Assembly: GCA_004352715.1 (NCBI GenBank) | Contig: SCFE01000004.1 | Location: 3,644,350-3,674,236, forward strand | Source of the DNA: Hofstenia miamia | Taxonomy: Eukaryota; Xenacoelomorpha; Acoela | Reading direction: 5' to 3' | DNA: 29,887 nt | Shown: positions 1-9,300 of the stretch, one piece after another | Layout: the number at the start of each line of letters is the position of its first letter | How positions within the stretch are numbered: the stretch's first letter is position 1 | The notes under the pieces: generated by a model | Told to the model about the DNA's origin: nothing | The model's database searches: none | The model's input: only the letters and a program-made list of their open reading frames with translations | Translations under genes and position numbers: made by a program

Positions 1-365
1 TTTTTTTTGAAATTTCATTTAACAACCCACTATACCGGCATGATCCTATATTTTGGGGAATAATCGTTAATATCTCAGTGAATAATGCTTGGATCGACTT
101 CGAACCTAGTTCATTAGCTTCCAAATTAAAAACTACATTTAATAAAGTCCTTTAAAGATGCATAGGCTATGGACTACTTTGTTTTTTTTTGAAATTTCAT
201 TTAACAACCCACTATACCGGCATGATCCTATATTTTGGGGAATAATCGTTAATATCTCAGTGAATAATGCTTGGATCGACTTCGAACCTAGTTCATTAGC
301 TTCCAAATTAAAAACTACATCTACTAAATTTCTTTAAAGATTTATAGGATATGGTATAATACCTT
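1..365 (+). repeat. 182-bp tandem repeat, two copies
   Basis: Copy 1 (1-182) and copy 2 (183-365). The first 138 bases after the T-run are identical (1-138 and 183-320); the remaining 40 or so bases match only loosely. The plus frame from TTTGAAATT is open for about 50 codons (NNPLYRHDPIFWGIIVNI... SLASKLKTTFNKVL-stop-RCIGYG), and copy 2 differs there mostly conservatively. It may be the decayed tail of a retroelement ORF. The array may continue to the left of the window. Confidence 0.85.
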
Positions 366-551
366 TGATTACTATGTACTTAACAATATTATATGGTTAT
401 TGAAGTTCAAGACTTTCGAGTTTGCTGTAGCCAAGAAATTAATCAACTATGGAAGGCATTGGCTCTAATAAATGGAATAGGCACTAGTGTAATGCATATG
501 ATTAAGAAACTGTTAAATTTGCAACTTCATTAATATAAAAAAAAATTTTAG

Positions 552-648
552 TTACAAACGACGAATATTGTTACAAACGGCGTATATATATGAAAATGAT
601 TATAAATGACGAATATAAATTCTGGATAAATTACAAACGGCGAATATA
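552..648 (+). repeat. Minisatellite-like TTACAAACGRCGAATAT units
   Basis: Units at 552, 571, about 599 and 631 share ATTACAAACGGCGAATAT with small changes and irregular spacing. They run into the (TA)n tract. Confidence 0.7.
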
Positions 649-664
649 TATATATATATATATA
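643..664 (+). repeat. (TA)n microsatellite
   Basis: About ten TA units directly following the last minisatellite unit. Confidence 0.9.
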
Positions 665-1456
665 AGGGTCGAGTCTACAGACGGGCTTGGGCTGTCACCC
701 AAATCTACTCTAGCTTCCTCCCTACGCCATGAAGCAGATATAGATATAATCCAATTTAGAACCTACTTTGATGTTTCCTACATTAAGGAGACTTGATGAT
801 ATTAAATGCAATGCAGAGACGTGTACAACGCCTTTGTCTAAGTTTCAATACTAAAAAATACATTAGTTCATATGATTTCAAACGAATGGGCTATAGTTGA
901 GATTGACTGTAATGCTAAATTTCACGTTAAATTAACGTTGTTTTTTCAATAATGTATCATTTTACAAAACATGCCACAAGAATCTACTTTGAGGTTTCTA
1001 TAATACCCATAATTATGCAACAGGTTAAAGATGTGTCAAGTAGTTCATAAAGCTGGTATAGTTGCTTTTGTATTGTAATTGCATACAGTACATTCTCTAT
1101 TTTGTATTCAGTGTTTCAATGACATTTAAGTTGTTTAAACGCAATTAAACTGTTAAATTTTAATTAAACAAAGAGCTTAAGTTAATTTGAATAAACCAAC
1201 TGCATTCAAGCTACGACTTAAGTAAAAAGTAAGCAAAATTTAAATCAATCTATCGTCTGCTTAGATTCCAACACAATGCGTTTTTTTTCAGATAGTATCT
1301 TTTGAAAGCTAAGAGATTGGTTTGAATTACTACTGTAATGAGTTTCTACTTTTTCCTCAAATTGTTCATCATGTTACAAAATCGACTAAACTAAATCGGT
1401 TCAATGTCAATATGCTATTTATTGCTTGTTTACTATATTGTAGATAGCCTCAACCT

Positions 1457-1533
1457 GTCGTTTAAATATAGCCTGTTAAATAAACGATGTCGTTTATTGA
1501 CTGCTGAATTTAGACAGGCTGATATAAACGACG
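1457..1533. repeat. Imperfect 77-bp palindrome
   Basis: GTCGTTTAAATATAGCCTGT on the left is mirrored by ACAGGCTGATATAAACGAC on the right. Inside lies a second perfect small hairpin, AATAAACGA-TG-TCGTTTATT (1479-1498). It could form a cruciform or be the folded core of a MITE. Confidence 0.7.
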
Positions 1534-1752
1534 TTTAAAACCGTTGAAAACGATTTCATTTAAATGGTGAAAACTAGTTGTATTTTACCTGGGTGCGGGG
1601 CTAGCGTTGCTCCGAATTTTTAGTAATCTAATATAGTTAATGTATAAACGATATCAACCGTGTAAAAATACGCATTTGGGAAAATAATTTTGTATAATCT
1701 GAGAATTGCTCCCAATAAGAAAAGGTCAGGTGGACTCATCGTGTATATACCT

Positions 1753-1880
1753 TAGTGATGTGCGGGCATTTATACTATCCCGCACCCGCGGATACAATTT
1801 AGCTTTAGTGCTGTGCGGGTAAGGTATTTCTGATACTCCTATCCGAAGAAGCATTACCCGTACCCCTAAATGTTTTATTC
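1753..1880. mobile_element. Possible end of a decayed hAT-type element
   Basis: TAGTGATGTGCGGGCA followed by TATCCCGCACCCGCGG, with a second TAGTGCTGTGCGGGTA at about 1806 and TACCCGTACCCC at about 1856. GC-rich, self-complementary ends starting AGTG.TGTGCGGG stand out sharply from the AT-rich surroundings. No second end or target duplication was found. Confidence 0.3.
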
Positions 1881-3092
1881 GGATCGTCACCAATAACTTT
1901 GGTTTCGATTTACAATAACTAATGTGCAACATAATTGATTCTTATATTTTAACTACGCATTGAAACATTCAGAAACAAAATGATATAACGATAAAAAAAC
2001 GTTTCAGACCATGTTTGAATATTGCAAAGATTCTATAAGAAGTGCAAAATTTCAAAACATTGTCTTTCTGTATTTTGCCCTGGTTAGCCTTCCATTCTAC
2101 ATCATGTATATATAAAATAAGTCTTTTTTAACACAAATTTATATAAAATGTTGTAAAATGAACATATGACGAACTTGAAGTTTGTCGAATTAAATGCAAA
2201 TTTTGAGATTACTGTGTAAAGATTTTGGAGTTGAAAGATAATATTCACAGGAGAGAAATTTTTCTTATGCTGATATCATAATAAGTCCAAAAAGTTCGTA
2301 TACTCCATTGACCTCTTAACACTTAAGGTCTACAAAAATACAGATCTTGAAATTCGGAGTATTTTTTGTGATTTTATATATTATTTTATTATAAACCATA
2401 TCTGCCTTGGCTTGGGCTTATTTTTTTTTTAAGTTGTAATCGAGGCTTGGGGTGGTGTCTGAGCTGGAAGTGGTCCCTATTCCCATACTGAAACTGGACT
2501 GGACTTTCTAAATCATTACCGGGTCGTTTCCTATTTGAGCTTTTTTCGCCCACAGTCCTCCTCAGATGGCACTTACAGTGAATATTGTAGTTACGATTTC
2601 AAAATGTTTGATATCATCAAGATTCTATTTACATTAGGACATTGGGTGTGTATTCAATAATGAAATACGCGTAATTATAATATAAACTAAAATTATATTT
2701 CATTAGGAAGTTTATACGGCACTGCTAGAGTGATCAATATATTAAATGAGAAATTTATATCTGATACATTCAAATTGTATTTGCCGCAGGCGTTAATTAA
2801 TGAGATTGGGTAAACAGCAGTAAATGACTTGGCTTTGATATTCAGTTAATATGTCGAAGGATTTCGGTGTTTTTGATTACAAATTTTATTGTACATATTT
2901 GATTATAAATATGTGTATGTATTGAAATAAGAATGAAAATTTTTATAAATTTGAATGTAATCATAGGAAATCTCGGACCTACAGGAGCGCTATGTTTGAG
3001 GATCGAACCATCCTAAAACTGAACCGTATTGGACCAGACCACTTCCAGCCATGCTGAGTCTAGGTCATTTCATTTGGAACTGAGATTTTGGT

Positions 3093-3094
<2 letters not shown>

Positions 3095-3127
<33 letters not shown>
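3095..3127. repeat. (AT)16 microsatellite
   Basis: A pure AT run of 33 bases. Confidence 0.97.
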
Positions 3128-3130
<3 letters not shown>

Positions 3131-3525
3131 AATGATATAATTGGTAATAGTTTTGCGCTCATAATTGCTGATGACATCCTACTTGGCAATAACATTCTTA
3201 TTATTTTGGCCATAATTTGACGAATTATATTAGTTTTGTTTGGACTAGTTTAGTTTTTGTTTGCACGAAATATATTCGATAAATATGAATTTGATTGATT
3301 TTGGAATGCGTACAAATATTGTGATAGTTGTGAATAGTAGGTATTGCTATTGTAATATAAAACGATTATTTATTTGCACGTTGTACAAAATCTAATCACA
3401 TCTTGAAAAAATGCATTGATTTATGAGGGTCTCCACTAATGTTGTGCTGCGTCCCAACTTACTTTAACCGGATTAACCGGACTTGATTTCTTAACTTAAC
3501 CGGATTTTAACCTTGAAAATTAGCA

Positions 3526-3533
3526 CTTGCTTG
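3526..3533. repeat. Left target-site duplication of the hAT element
   Basis: CTTGCTTG, identical to 4310-4317. Confidence 0.9.
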
Positions 3534-4309
3534 CAGGGGCGAATACAGATGGGGGCCGAGCTGGCTCTCTAAAATATGAATAGTTCTTTAAAGAGGTGCA
3601 AGAAATTTCAAACCAGATAGTTTTGTACCCAATAGGGTGCCTCAATTTTTTTATTCAAATTCAATAATTTACGTGTGCTTCACCTACATGCACTTTCTCC
3701 ACATTACAAAAACTAGTTCTGTGACTTAAAATCCAGCCCAATTTTTTGTAATTTTAAAATTTCATTGATTTTAGCAGAATTTCTTGAATCTTATCAAAAT
3801 ATTAAACAAAATTTGACAAATAGGCATACATTCATAGTTTTATGTAAACATTTCGTACTTTACTTAATCATATATCATTAAAAATGCACTAAAAATTTCT
3901 CATTTGTAGTGCACAATGAAATCCTATAATCTGAAATACATAATGTAATCAATTTAGTGCATATTTTCGTTAAAAATATTGCAAAAATACCTTTGTTTCT
4001 TAAAATAATCTTATTTTGTTGAAAGCTTTTATACACTTTCACACAATTGTTCATTCTCAATATTACTACTTTGGGTTAAAAACAATATAATAATTAAAAT
4101 TTATAAAAAGTTCTGTTGGTCTTGAGAAGTTGCACAAATTGTATATTTGCATTTTTGATACCAGGAAAGGATTATGAAGTTCATGCATAGTTTTGAATTT
4201 TAAAAATGGAAAATTCAATACTTTTTAATCAGCCGTAGTACTAAACTATGCACATAGCATTTTATTTTGCATTGGGCCCCCCTAAAAATTATGTCTGTAT
4301 CCGCCACTG
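3534..4309. mobile_element. Non-autonomous hAT element with 8-bp target duplication
   Basis: Left end CAGGGGCGAATACAGA and right end (reverse complement) CAGTGGCGGATACAGA form a 16-bp inverted repeat with two mismatches, of the CAGTGGCGGATCCAG type common in hAT elements. An exact 8-bp duplication CTTGCTTG flanks it (3526-3533 and 4310-4317), the hAT signature length. At 776 bp and without a transposase frame it must be mobilised in trans. Confidence 0.9.
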
Positions 4310-4317
4310 CTTGCTTG
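4310..4317. repeat. Right target-site duplication of the hAT element
   Basis: CTTGCTTG, identical to 3526-3533. Confidence 0.9.
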
Positions 4318-4767
4318 GTTATATACATCTATGTTGCATCTATTTTTTAATTCTTATGATAAAATCAAATTGGCCTCTTCCTATGTGTTAACATCCAACT
4401 GATGTTAAATATCATATCGTCTTCTTCTCATTTACCTATTTTTCAATTTTAAGGAATTTTACGGCTAATTCTCGTGTCTTAATAGGCTATTTTATGCCTA
4501 TATCTGCATTATGAAGTAAGTATTATTGAGAATGATCGTATTCTATCAAAATTTAATGAAGAAAATATATACTGAAATGGTGTTCATAAATATGAATTAA
4601 ATAATAAATTTAAAATTTTATAAATACATTGAAATCCTGTCTATATAGCAACATCAAGCCAAATATGAACGCGTTGGAATTGATGCATCCTTTTACCACA
4701 AATTTGATATTTATTAAAATAGTGCACGAATTATTGGAATTCTAGAATTTTAAAGGCGAAAATGTAG

Positions 4768-5010
4768 AGTAGGACTAGGATTACAATAGGAATCTTTGCA
4801 CCCTTTCCCACAATTTCTATTGTTTTGTAATACCGCAATCATTGTAACCAATAAATTTTGAAAATCAGAGATAGAATTAGTTAATCGGATTTTAACTTAA
4901 TTGACCGGCCCCTGCAGATTAACCGGACCGGACCGGACCTGTTTAACCGGTTTTAACCCTACCGGATCCAGCACTAGTCTCCACTAAAATATTTAAGGTA
5001 CATTTTTATA
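4768..5010 (+). repeat. Dispersed repeat, copy A
   Basis: About 245 bp, roughly 85% like 5397-5648 in the same orientation, from AGGACTAG through GGAATCTTTGCA, TATTGTTTTGTAATACCGCA, the TTAACCGG-rich block and GTCTCCACTAA to AAGGTACAT. The similarity passes the 11-bp direct repeat, so this pair arose by duplication of a segment that included flanking DNA. Confidence 0.85.
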
Positions 5011-5396
5011 CACAATGTTTTTTATTGTTAAGATTATCGAATCGATAACATGTATTCTAAGATAGGTTGATCGCCGAAATATATACATATATGCGGGCTA
5101 AGTTTTGGTGCCCGTATCTGCCTCGCAGCAGTTTCATGCTGCCCTCAATCCACCTGTATAAATTTATGTCCACCTGCATAATCGGTCAGTTTACACGTAA
5201 TATTTAAATTTGGAGGAATTCAAAATATTTCAAATTTATCATATCACACTGCTCGTTATAATTACTTCTGTTAAAAAATTGTACCGCTTTTATAGAAGCT
5301 TAGCAAAATCAAGCAAGGAAAATCTAGTTGAACTATGGTAAGTTTAATAAATGCGCTCGCCGTTGTCTCATCAGGCCCGAACCCGCCCAAATCAGA

Positions 5397-5648
5397 TTAG
5401 GACTAGAATTATAACAATGGGAATCTTTGCATCCCTTCTCACAATTTCTATTGTTTTGTAATACCGCAATCATTGTAATCAATAAATTTTGAAAATCAAA
5501 AATAGAATTACTTAACCGGATTGTAGCCTTATTAAACGGCTCCTGCAGCTTAACCAGATTTAACCGGAATCGGACCTGTTTAACCGGGTTTAACCTTACC
5601 GGATCCAGCAATAGTCTCCACTAATACATTTAAGGTACATATTTATGC
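5397..5648 (+). repeat. Dispersed repeat, copy B
   Basis: Second copy of 4768-5010, about 630 bp downstream in the same orientation. The 92-codon minus-strand frame at 5333-5611 lies across it and is not a gene. Confidence 0.85.
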
Positions 5649-5650
5649 AT

Positions 5651-6148
5651 GTCAATACTAGTCTTAAGACGTCTTTTATTCATGGTAGAGCAGTAATTTT
5701 TAAAAAAAGCAGGTTTCTTTCTCATGAAAACTCTAAAAATTAATTTTTTGATCGAAGTATTCACATAAAAATTGTCTCAATATCCACCAAGATCACACGT
5801 GTGCAAAATTCGCAAATAGGCAATTTTTTTGTAAATATTCTTTAAATTGTTTTAGGCTCTCTATATTAAAAAAATTAGCACAATTACTTTCAAAAAATTG
5901 CACTCAATTTAATACTATGCTGTGCATTTTCTGGCTCACTAATTGTTCTGCGTGATTAATCTCTTTCTGTGGTTTCGTGTGTACTTCAATTGTATGAAAG
6001 TATCCACACTAATTTTCCTATGAACGCGCTATGGGCAATCGCCTTAATAGCAAAATTATACACGGGCAGCCTGATTTTGTGGTTGAAATATAATTGCGCT
6101 TGGGATGCTAATTCTTTAACCATACGTCACAAAATTCTACATGCTCGC
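5651..6148. other. Region upstream of the putative promoter
   Basis: No recognised gene. From about 5950 the sequence is less AT-rich than before and contains several CpGs, as expected near a promoter. The 66-codon frame at 5969-6169 has no recognisable motif. Confidence 0.6.
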
Positions 6149-6230
6149 ATTGGATTTGACGTATTCTAGCCAATGAAATTTCAGAGAGTTCCCGTGTGAG
6201 TATAAAACAAGGTAGATTTCATCAGTAGCG
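6149..6230 (+). promoter_or_regulatory. Putative core promoter of the BET gene
   Basis: An inverted CCAAT box (ATTGG, 6149-6153), a forward CCAAT (6170-6174) and a TATA box TATAAAAC (6201-6208) lie within 60 bp. A TCAGT initiator-like sequence follows at 6222-6226. The TATA-to-initiator distance (about 22 bp) is a little short, so the real start may lie nearer 6230. There is no ATG between 6230 and 6309, so the first ATG of such a transcript would be the candidate start at 6309. This is inference from motifs only. Confidence 0.4.
6173..6195 (+). CDS. BRD4-like: Candidate BET first coding exon, model A (alternative)
   Basis: ATG at 6173 opens a short frame (MKFQRVP plus two bases) that ends at a consensus donor GTGAGT (6196). 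The phase is exactly what the exon at 6362 needs. Against it, this exon overlaps the CCAAT box and precedes the TATA-like motif, so it would need a different promoter. It is mutually exclusive with the model that starts at 6309. Confidence 0.25.
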
Positions 6231-6308
6231 CTATCGTGTAGAACTTTTAAAATTTATTGTCTCGTGTAGACTTGCCAGGTCAGTGCTAGATTCTATATTA
6301 AATCCTTA

Positions 6309-6316
6309 ATGGGTTT
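6309..6316 (+). CDS. BRD4-like: Candidate BET first coding exon, model B (preferred)
   Basis: The first ATG after the putative TATA box. Splicing at the GTTTTT at 6317 gives a 45-bp intron (6317-6361), the same size as other mini-introns in this gene, and the required phase 2, so the protein would begin M-G-F before the LDSSQ of the next exon. The donor is not a strong consensus. An alternative first exon is given at 6173-6195. The true start could also lie further upstream. Confidence 0.35.
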
Positions 6317-9300
6317 GTTTTTAATCGATTAAATTTTTTAAACGTTTGTAAATTATTTTAGTCTGGATTCCTCACAAGCTTCTGTCGCTTTTTCAAATCC
6401 ACCACCCCCTATCTTCTACGCTCCCAACAGGGGACGCAACACAAATCAGCTGCAATTTTTAAAAAAACGCGTTTTGCCTTCTCTTATGAAACATCGTATG
6501 AGCTGGCCTTTCACACAGCCAGTAGATGCTGTAGCCTGGAATATCCCGGTAATTTTTTTATGAAATTCTTAATATATAATTGCTGTTGATTTAAGTTACT
6601 TTGAAAAGCAGTTTGAGTCAATTTGGACCCCACGCTTTTATGCGTTAGAAAATTTCATTTAACTACTGTTTAAGGCTATATTTACACATTGGTAGTTGCT
6701 TACTATAATGGCCTATTTCTTATAACAATTTAAATTCTACATTGCATTAAATCCTTTAATTTCTGAGACAAGTCTATACTAACGATAGCGTTCAATGCAG
6801 ATTCGCTTGTTGCATATCTTATATTTAATGCTTGGTAATTTACCTATTCTCTATAAATACTAGAAGTTTTATCTGTGGTAACTTTTGGAAACATCTATTA
6901 AACTAACCTGACAATAATTTGTGCAATTCAATGCTAGTTGTGGCAAATGTTTTTTTTATTATTGTTAAGTGAGTTAACGTGTGCTAAATCTATCAAAAAT
7001 GTCTTGCGTTAATCTAAGTTTCGTTTTCATCAACGATAAATTGCAAATCTAGAATAACTTTCATGCCTAAAATATTCTTGCATTGAAATTGAGAAAATAT
7101 CTAAATCAAACTTATTTCACAGGAGTAAAGCTGGCGTTTGTATGGATACGAATAGTCTTTCACGTTAATAAAACGCTTTGTACTATTATTGCCATGCTGA
7201 GATATTGACTTGTAAGAGTAAAACCAGGGCCATTTTAGCAATATTATGCATTTAGTGTCAGATGAATTAATAGTCCTGAGGTCCATATGGACCCAGAGGT
7301 GTAAACATAAATTATCTAGGTCTACATATTGATCATTGGAATATCACATGTATATTTATATATTAGCCGTGAATTCTATTTCATTGAAATCAATAGTCCA
7401 AAGAAATTAAAAAATGTTATTAATCAATGTTCACAATTAAATATCAAATTGTAAATATGATTTATCGTCTTAGGCTGCGCGCCAACAATACTACTTTTGA
7501 TGCTCTATCAATTAAGATAAGAAATCACGTTGAAGTCAAATTATTTCAAATTATCTTATCACATTGCTTGCTCTTGTTGGCTTAGCAACCAAAGTTCAAA
7601 CGTCAGCGCGGGGCTTTAGACCTTGATTACACTCGGCGGGTGGTAGGGGATTTTGATTAGTAGCAGCACTTAATTACTGCGCCTGCCAAGAATGTTGGTG
7701 GTTACACTTAGTAGGTGTTCGGTCAGATGTGATGGACTGCCTGTGTCATATTAGGCCACCTTTAGACTAGGTTATTGAACTTTTGTCATGCTTCCCTCAT
7801 ATCGCAAATCATATCATTGTTTGCAATTATTGCTGGCAATTTAAAAACAAATAAAAATATACATTTTTCTCTGAAGCCAATACATTGTTTAGTAAAATAT
7901 ATGGTAATAACATATATGAAACATGCTTCTGTTAATAATATTTATTATTTATTCTCAATCCCTTTCAAAGTATTTACTGCTACTGTAAAAAGTGAAAGGA
8001 ATGCAATTGATTAATATTCGAATACACGTTAACTTATGTCAATGTTAAAAATTAAGTTTTTCAAAACTAAAAAAGTTTACTATGATAGAGAAGATAAGCG
8101 CATTTTGGACCGAACTAGCATTGCACTTATTAATGTACAAAATTCACTTGTTTAGGCTTTTTCATAAGTAAAAAATAGATACATTTCGAGCATTTTATCA
8201 TGTTTCCAACATCGTTCTTGTCAAGCTAATTCTCTAGTTATTTTAAATTAAAGCCATGTATGCTAAATAACTATTACTTCAGATTGGGTTAGTTTGAAGT
8301 TATGAAATGCATTTGTATTAAATATACTTGTTTATTTCTTTCGAAAATTCTCTTATCGATAATTTATTTCGAAAACTCTGTGGACAACCTTTTAAATCAA
8401 TCAACGAGATTGGGATACAAAATTCGTCACTATGAATTCAATTTTTCCTAGTGTAAATGTGATGTGATAGACAGGTAGATTTTTTAGAATAAGTTTGTAT
8501 GCTTTGACCTTATTTTGAAGCAAATTTTCCGCATATGCATTAAATCATAATTCAAAATCGCAAAGAATTTTTCGAAATTTACAATATCACTAGACAGTGT
8601 TTCTAATTCATATTATAATTTTCATTATGTATCTATTCAGTATCATGAGCATCCAGAAATGTATATTAGACTTGGACTAGCCACATGATAAAATATATTC
8701 CCAGTGTATGCGCAAAGTACAATATTGATTTCCATGGTGTTTTGAAATATGGTTAAGGTGCATCCCAATCTGAAGATTCAGTCAGTTGTATGAGTTGGGC
8801 GACTTGTTCATTGTGAGATTTGGAGCTTATCTCATCTGATAGTAATTCTGATTTTTAGTTTGTAGTTTAAAATATTATAATTTGATACCATTAGTCGTTT
8901 ATTCGACTTATTAAATTTTACTACTTGATATAATCATCCAAAACCAATCAGAATACAATCAATCATGTATAACAAGTATTTGTATCATTTATTCATTTGT
9001 ACTTCAGTTCGTGATTTTCGATTACATTTTGTATAAGTGGGATTTCTCAGATTTCGCAATGGAGATGGGGACTGTGTGGAGATCGTTATATGAATTAAAT
9101 GGGGATGGGGGTTGTGATAGAATTATCCTCACTACAGCTGTTTATCATTTATTCATTTATTCAGTTGTTTAAAAAACCAACCGAATAGCCGTCATGTGCA
9201 ATTAAAGGGGTTTTTGTAGTTTATATTGATTTCTTATTGGTATGTTAGTTATATTACGCATTTTTAGACGTACTATGAAGTCATCAAAAACCCAATGGAC

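Larger units (their letters stand above)
366..3094. other. Intergenic region without recognised genes
   Basis: Apart from the minisatellite, the palindrome and the possible hAT end listed separately, I see no coding motif. Two loosely complementary stretches containing GCTGGAAGTGGTC (about 2464 and the reverse complement near 3040-3053) may mark the ends of a very old transposon. Small open frames here have no recognisable content. Confidence 0.7.
3429..4987. mobile_element. TAACCGG-rich element, flanked by an 11-bp direct repeat, split by a hAT insertion
   Basis: GTCTCCACTAA occurs at 3429-3439 and again at 4977-4987. Just inside are GTTGTGCTGCGTCCC...TTTAACCGGATTAACCGG on the left and its loose reverse complement on the right (TTTAACCGGTTTTAACC...GGATCCAGCAC). 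This looks like a DNA transposon with degenerate inverted ends and a target duplication. The hAT element at 3534-4309 is inserted near its left end. No transposase was seen. Confidence 0.45.

Noticed and set aside
3029-3220. Frame across the (AT)16 tract
   Set aside because: The IYIYIY run is only the translated microsatellite.
5333-5611. 92-codon minus-strand frame
   Set aside because: It lies across repeat copy B; the homologous copy A does not keep the frame, so it is not a gene.
5969-6169. 66-codon frame just upstream of the BET promoter
   Set aside because: It has a hydrophobic start but no motif and ends before the TATA box. It cannot join to the exon at 6362 without an extra splice that I cannot support.
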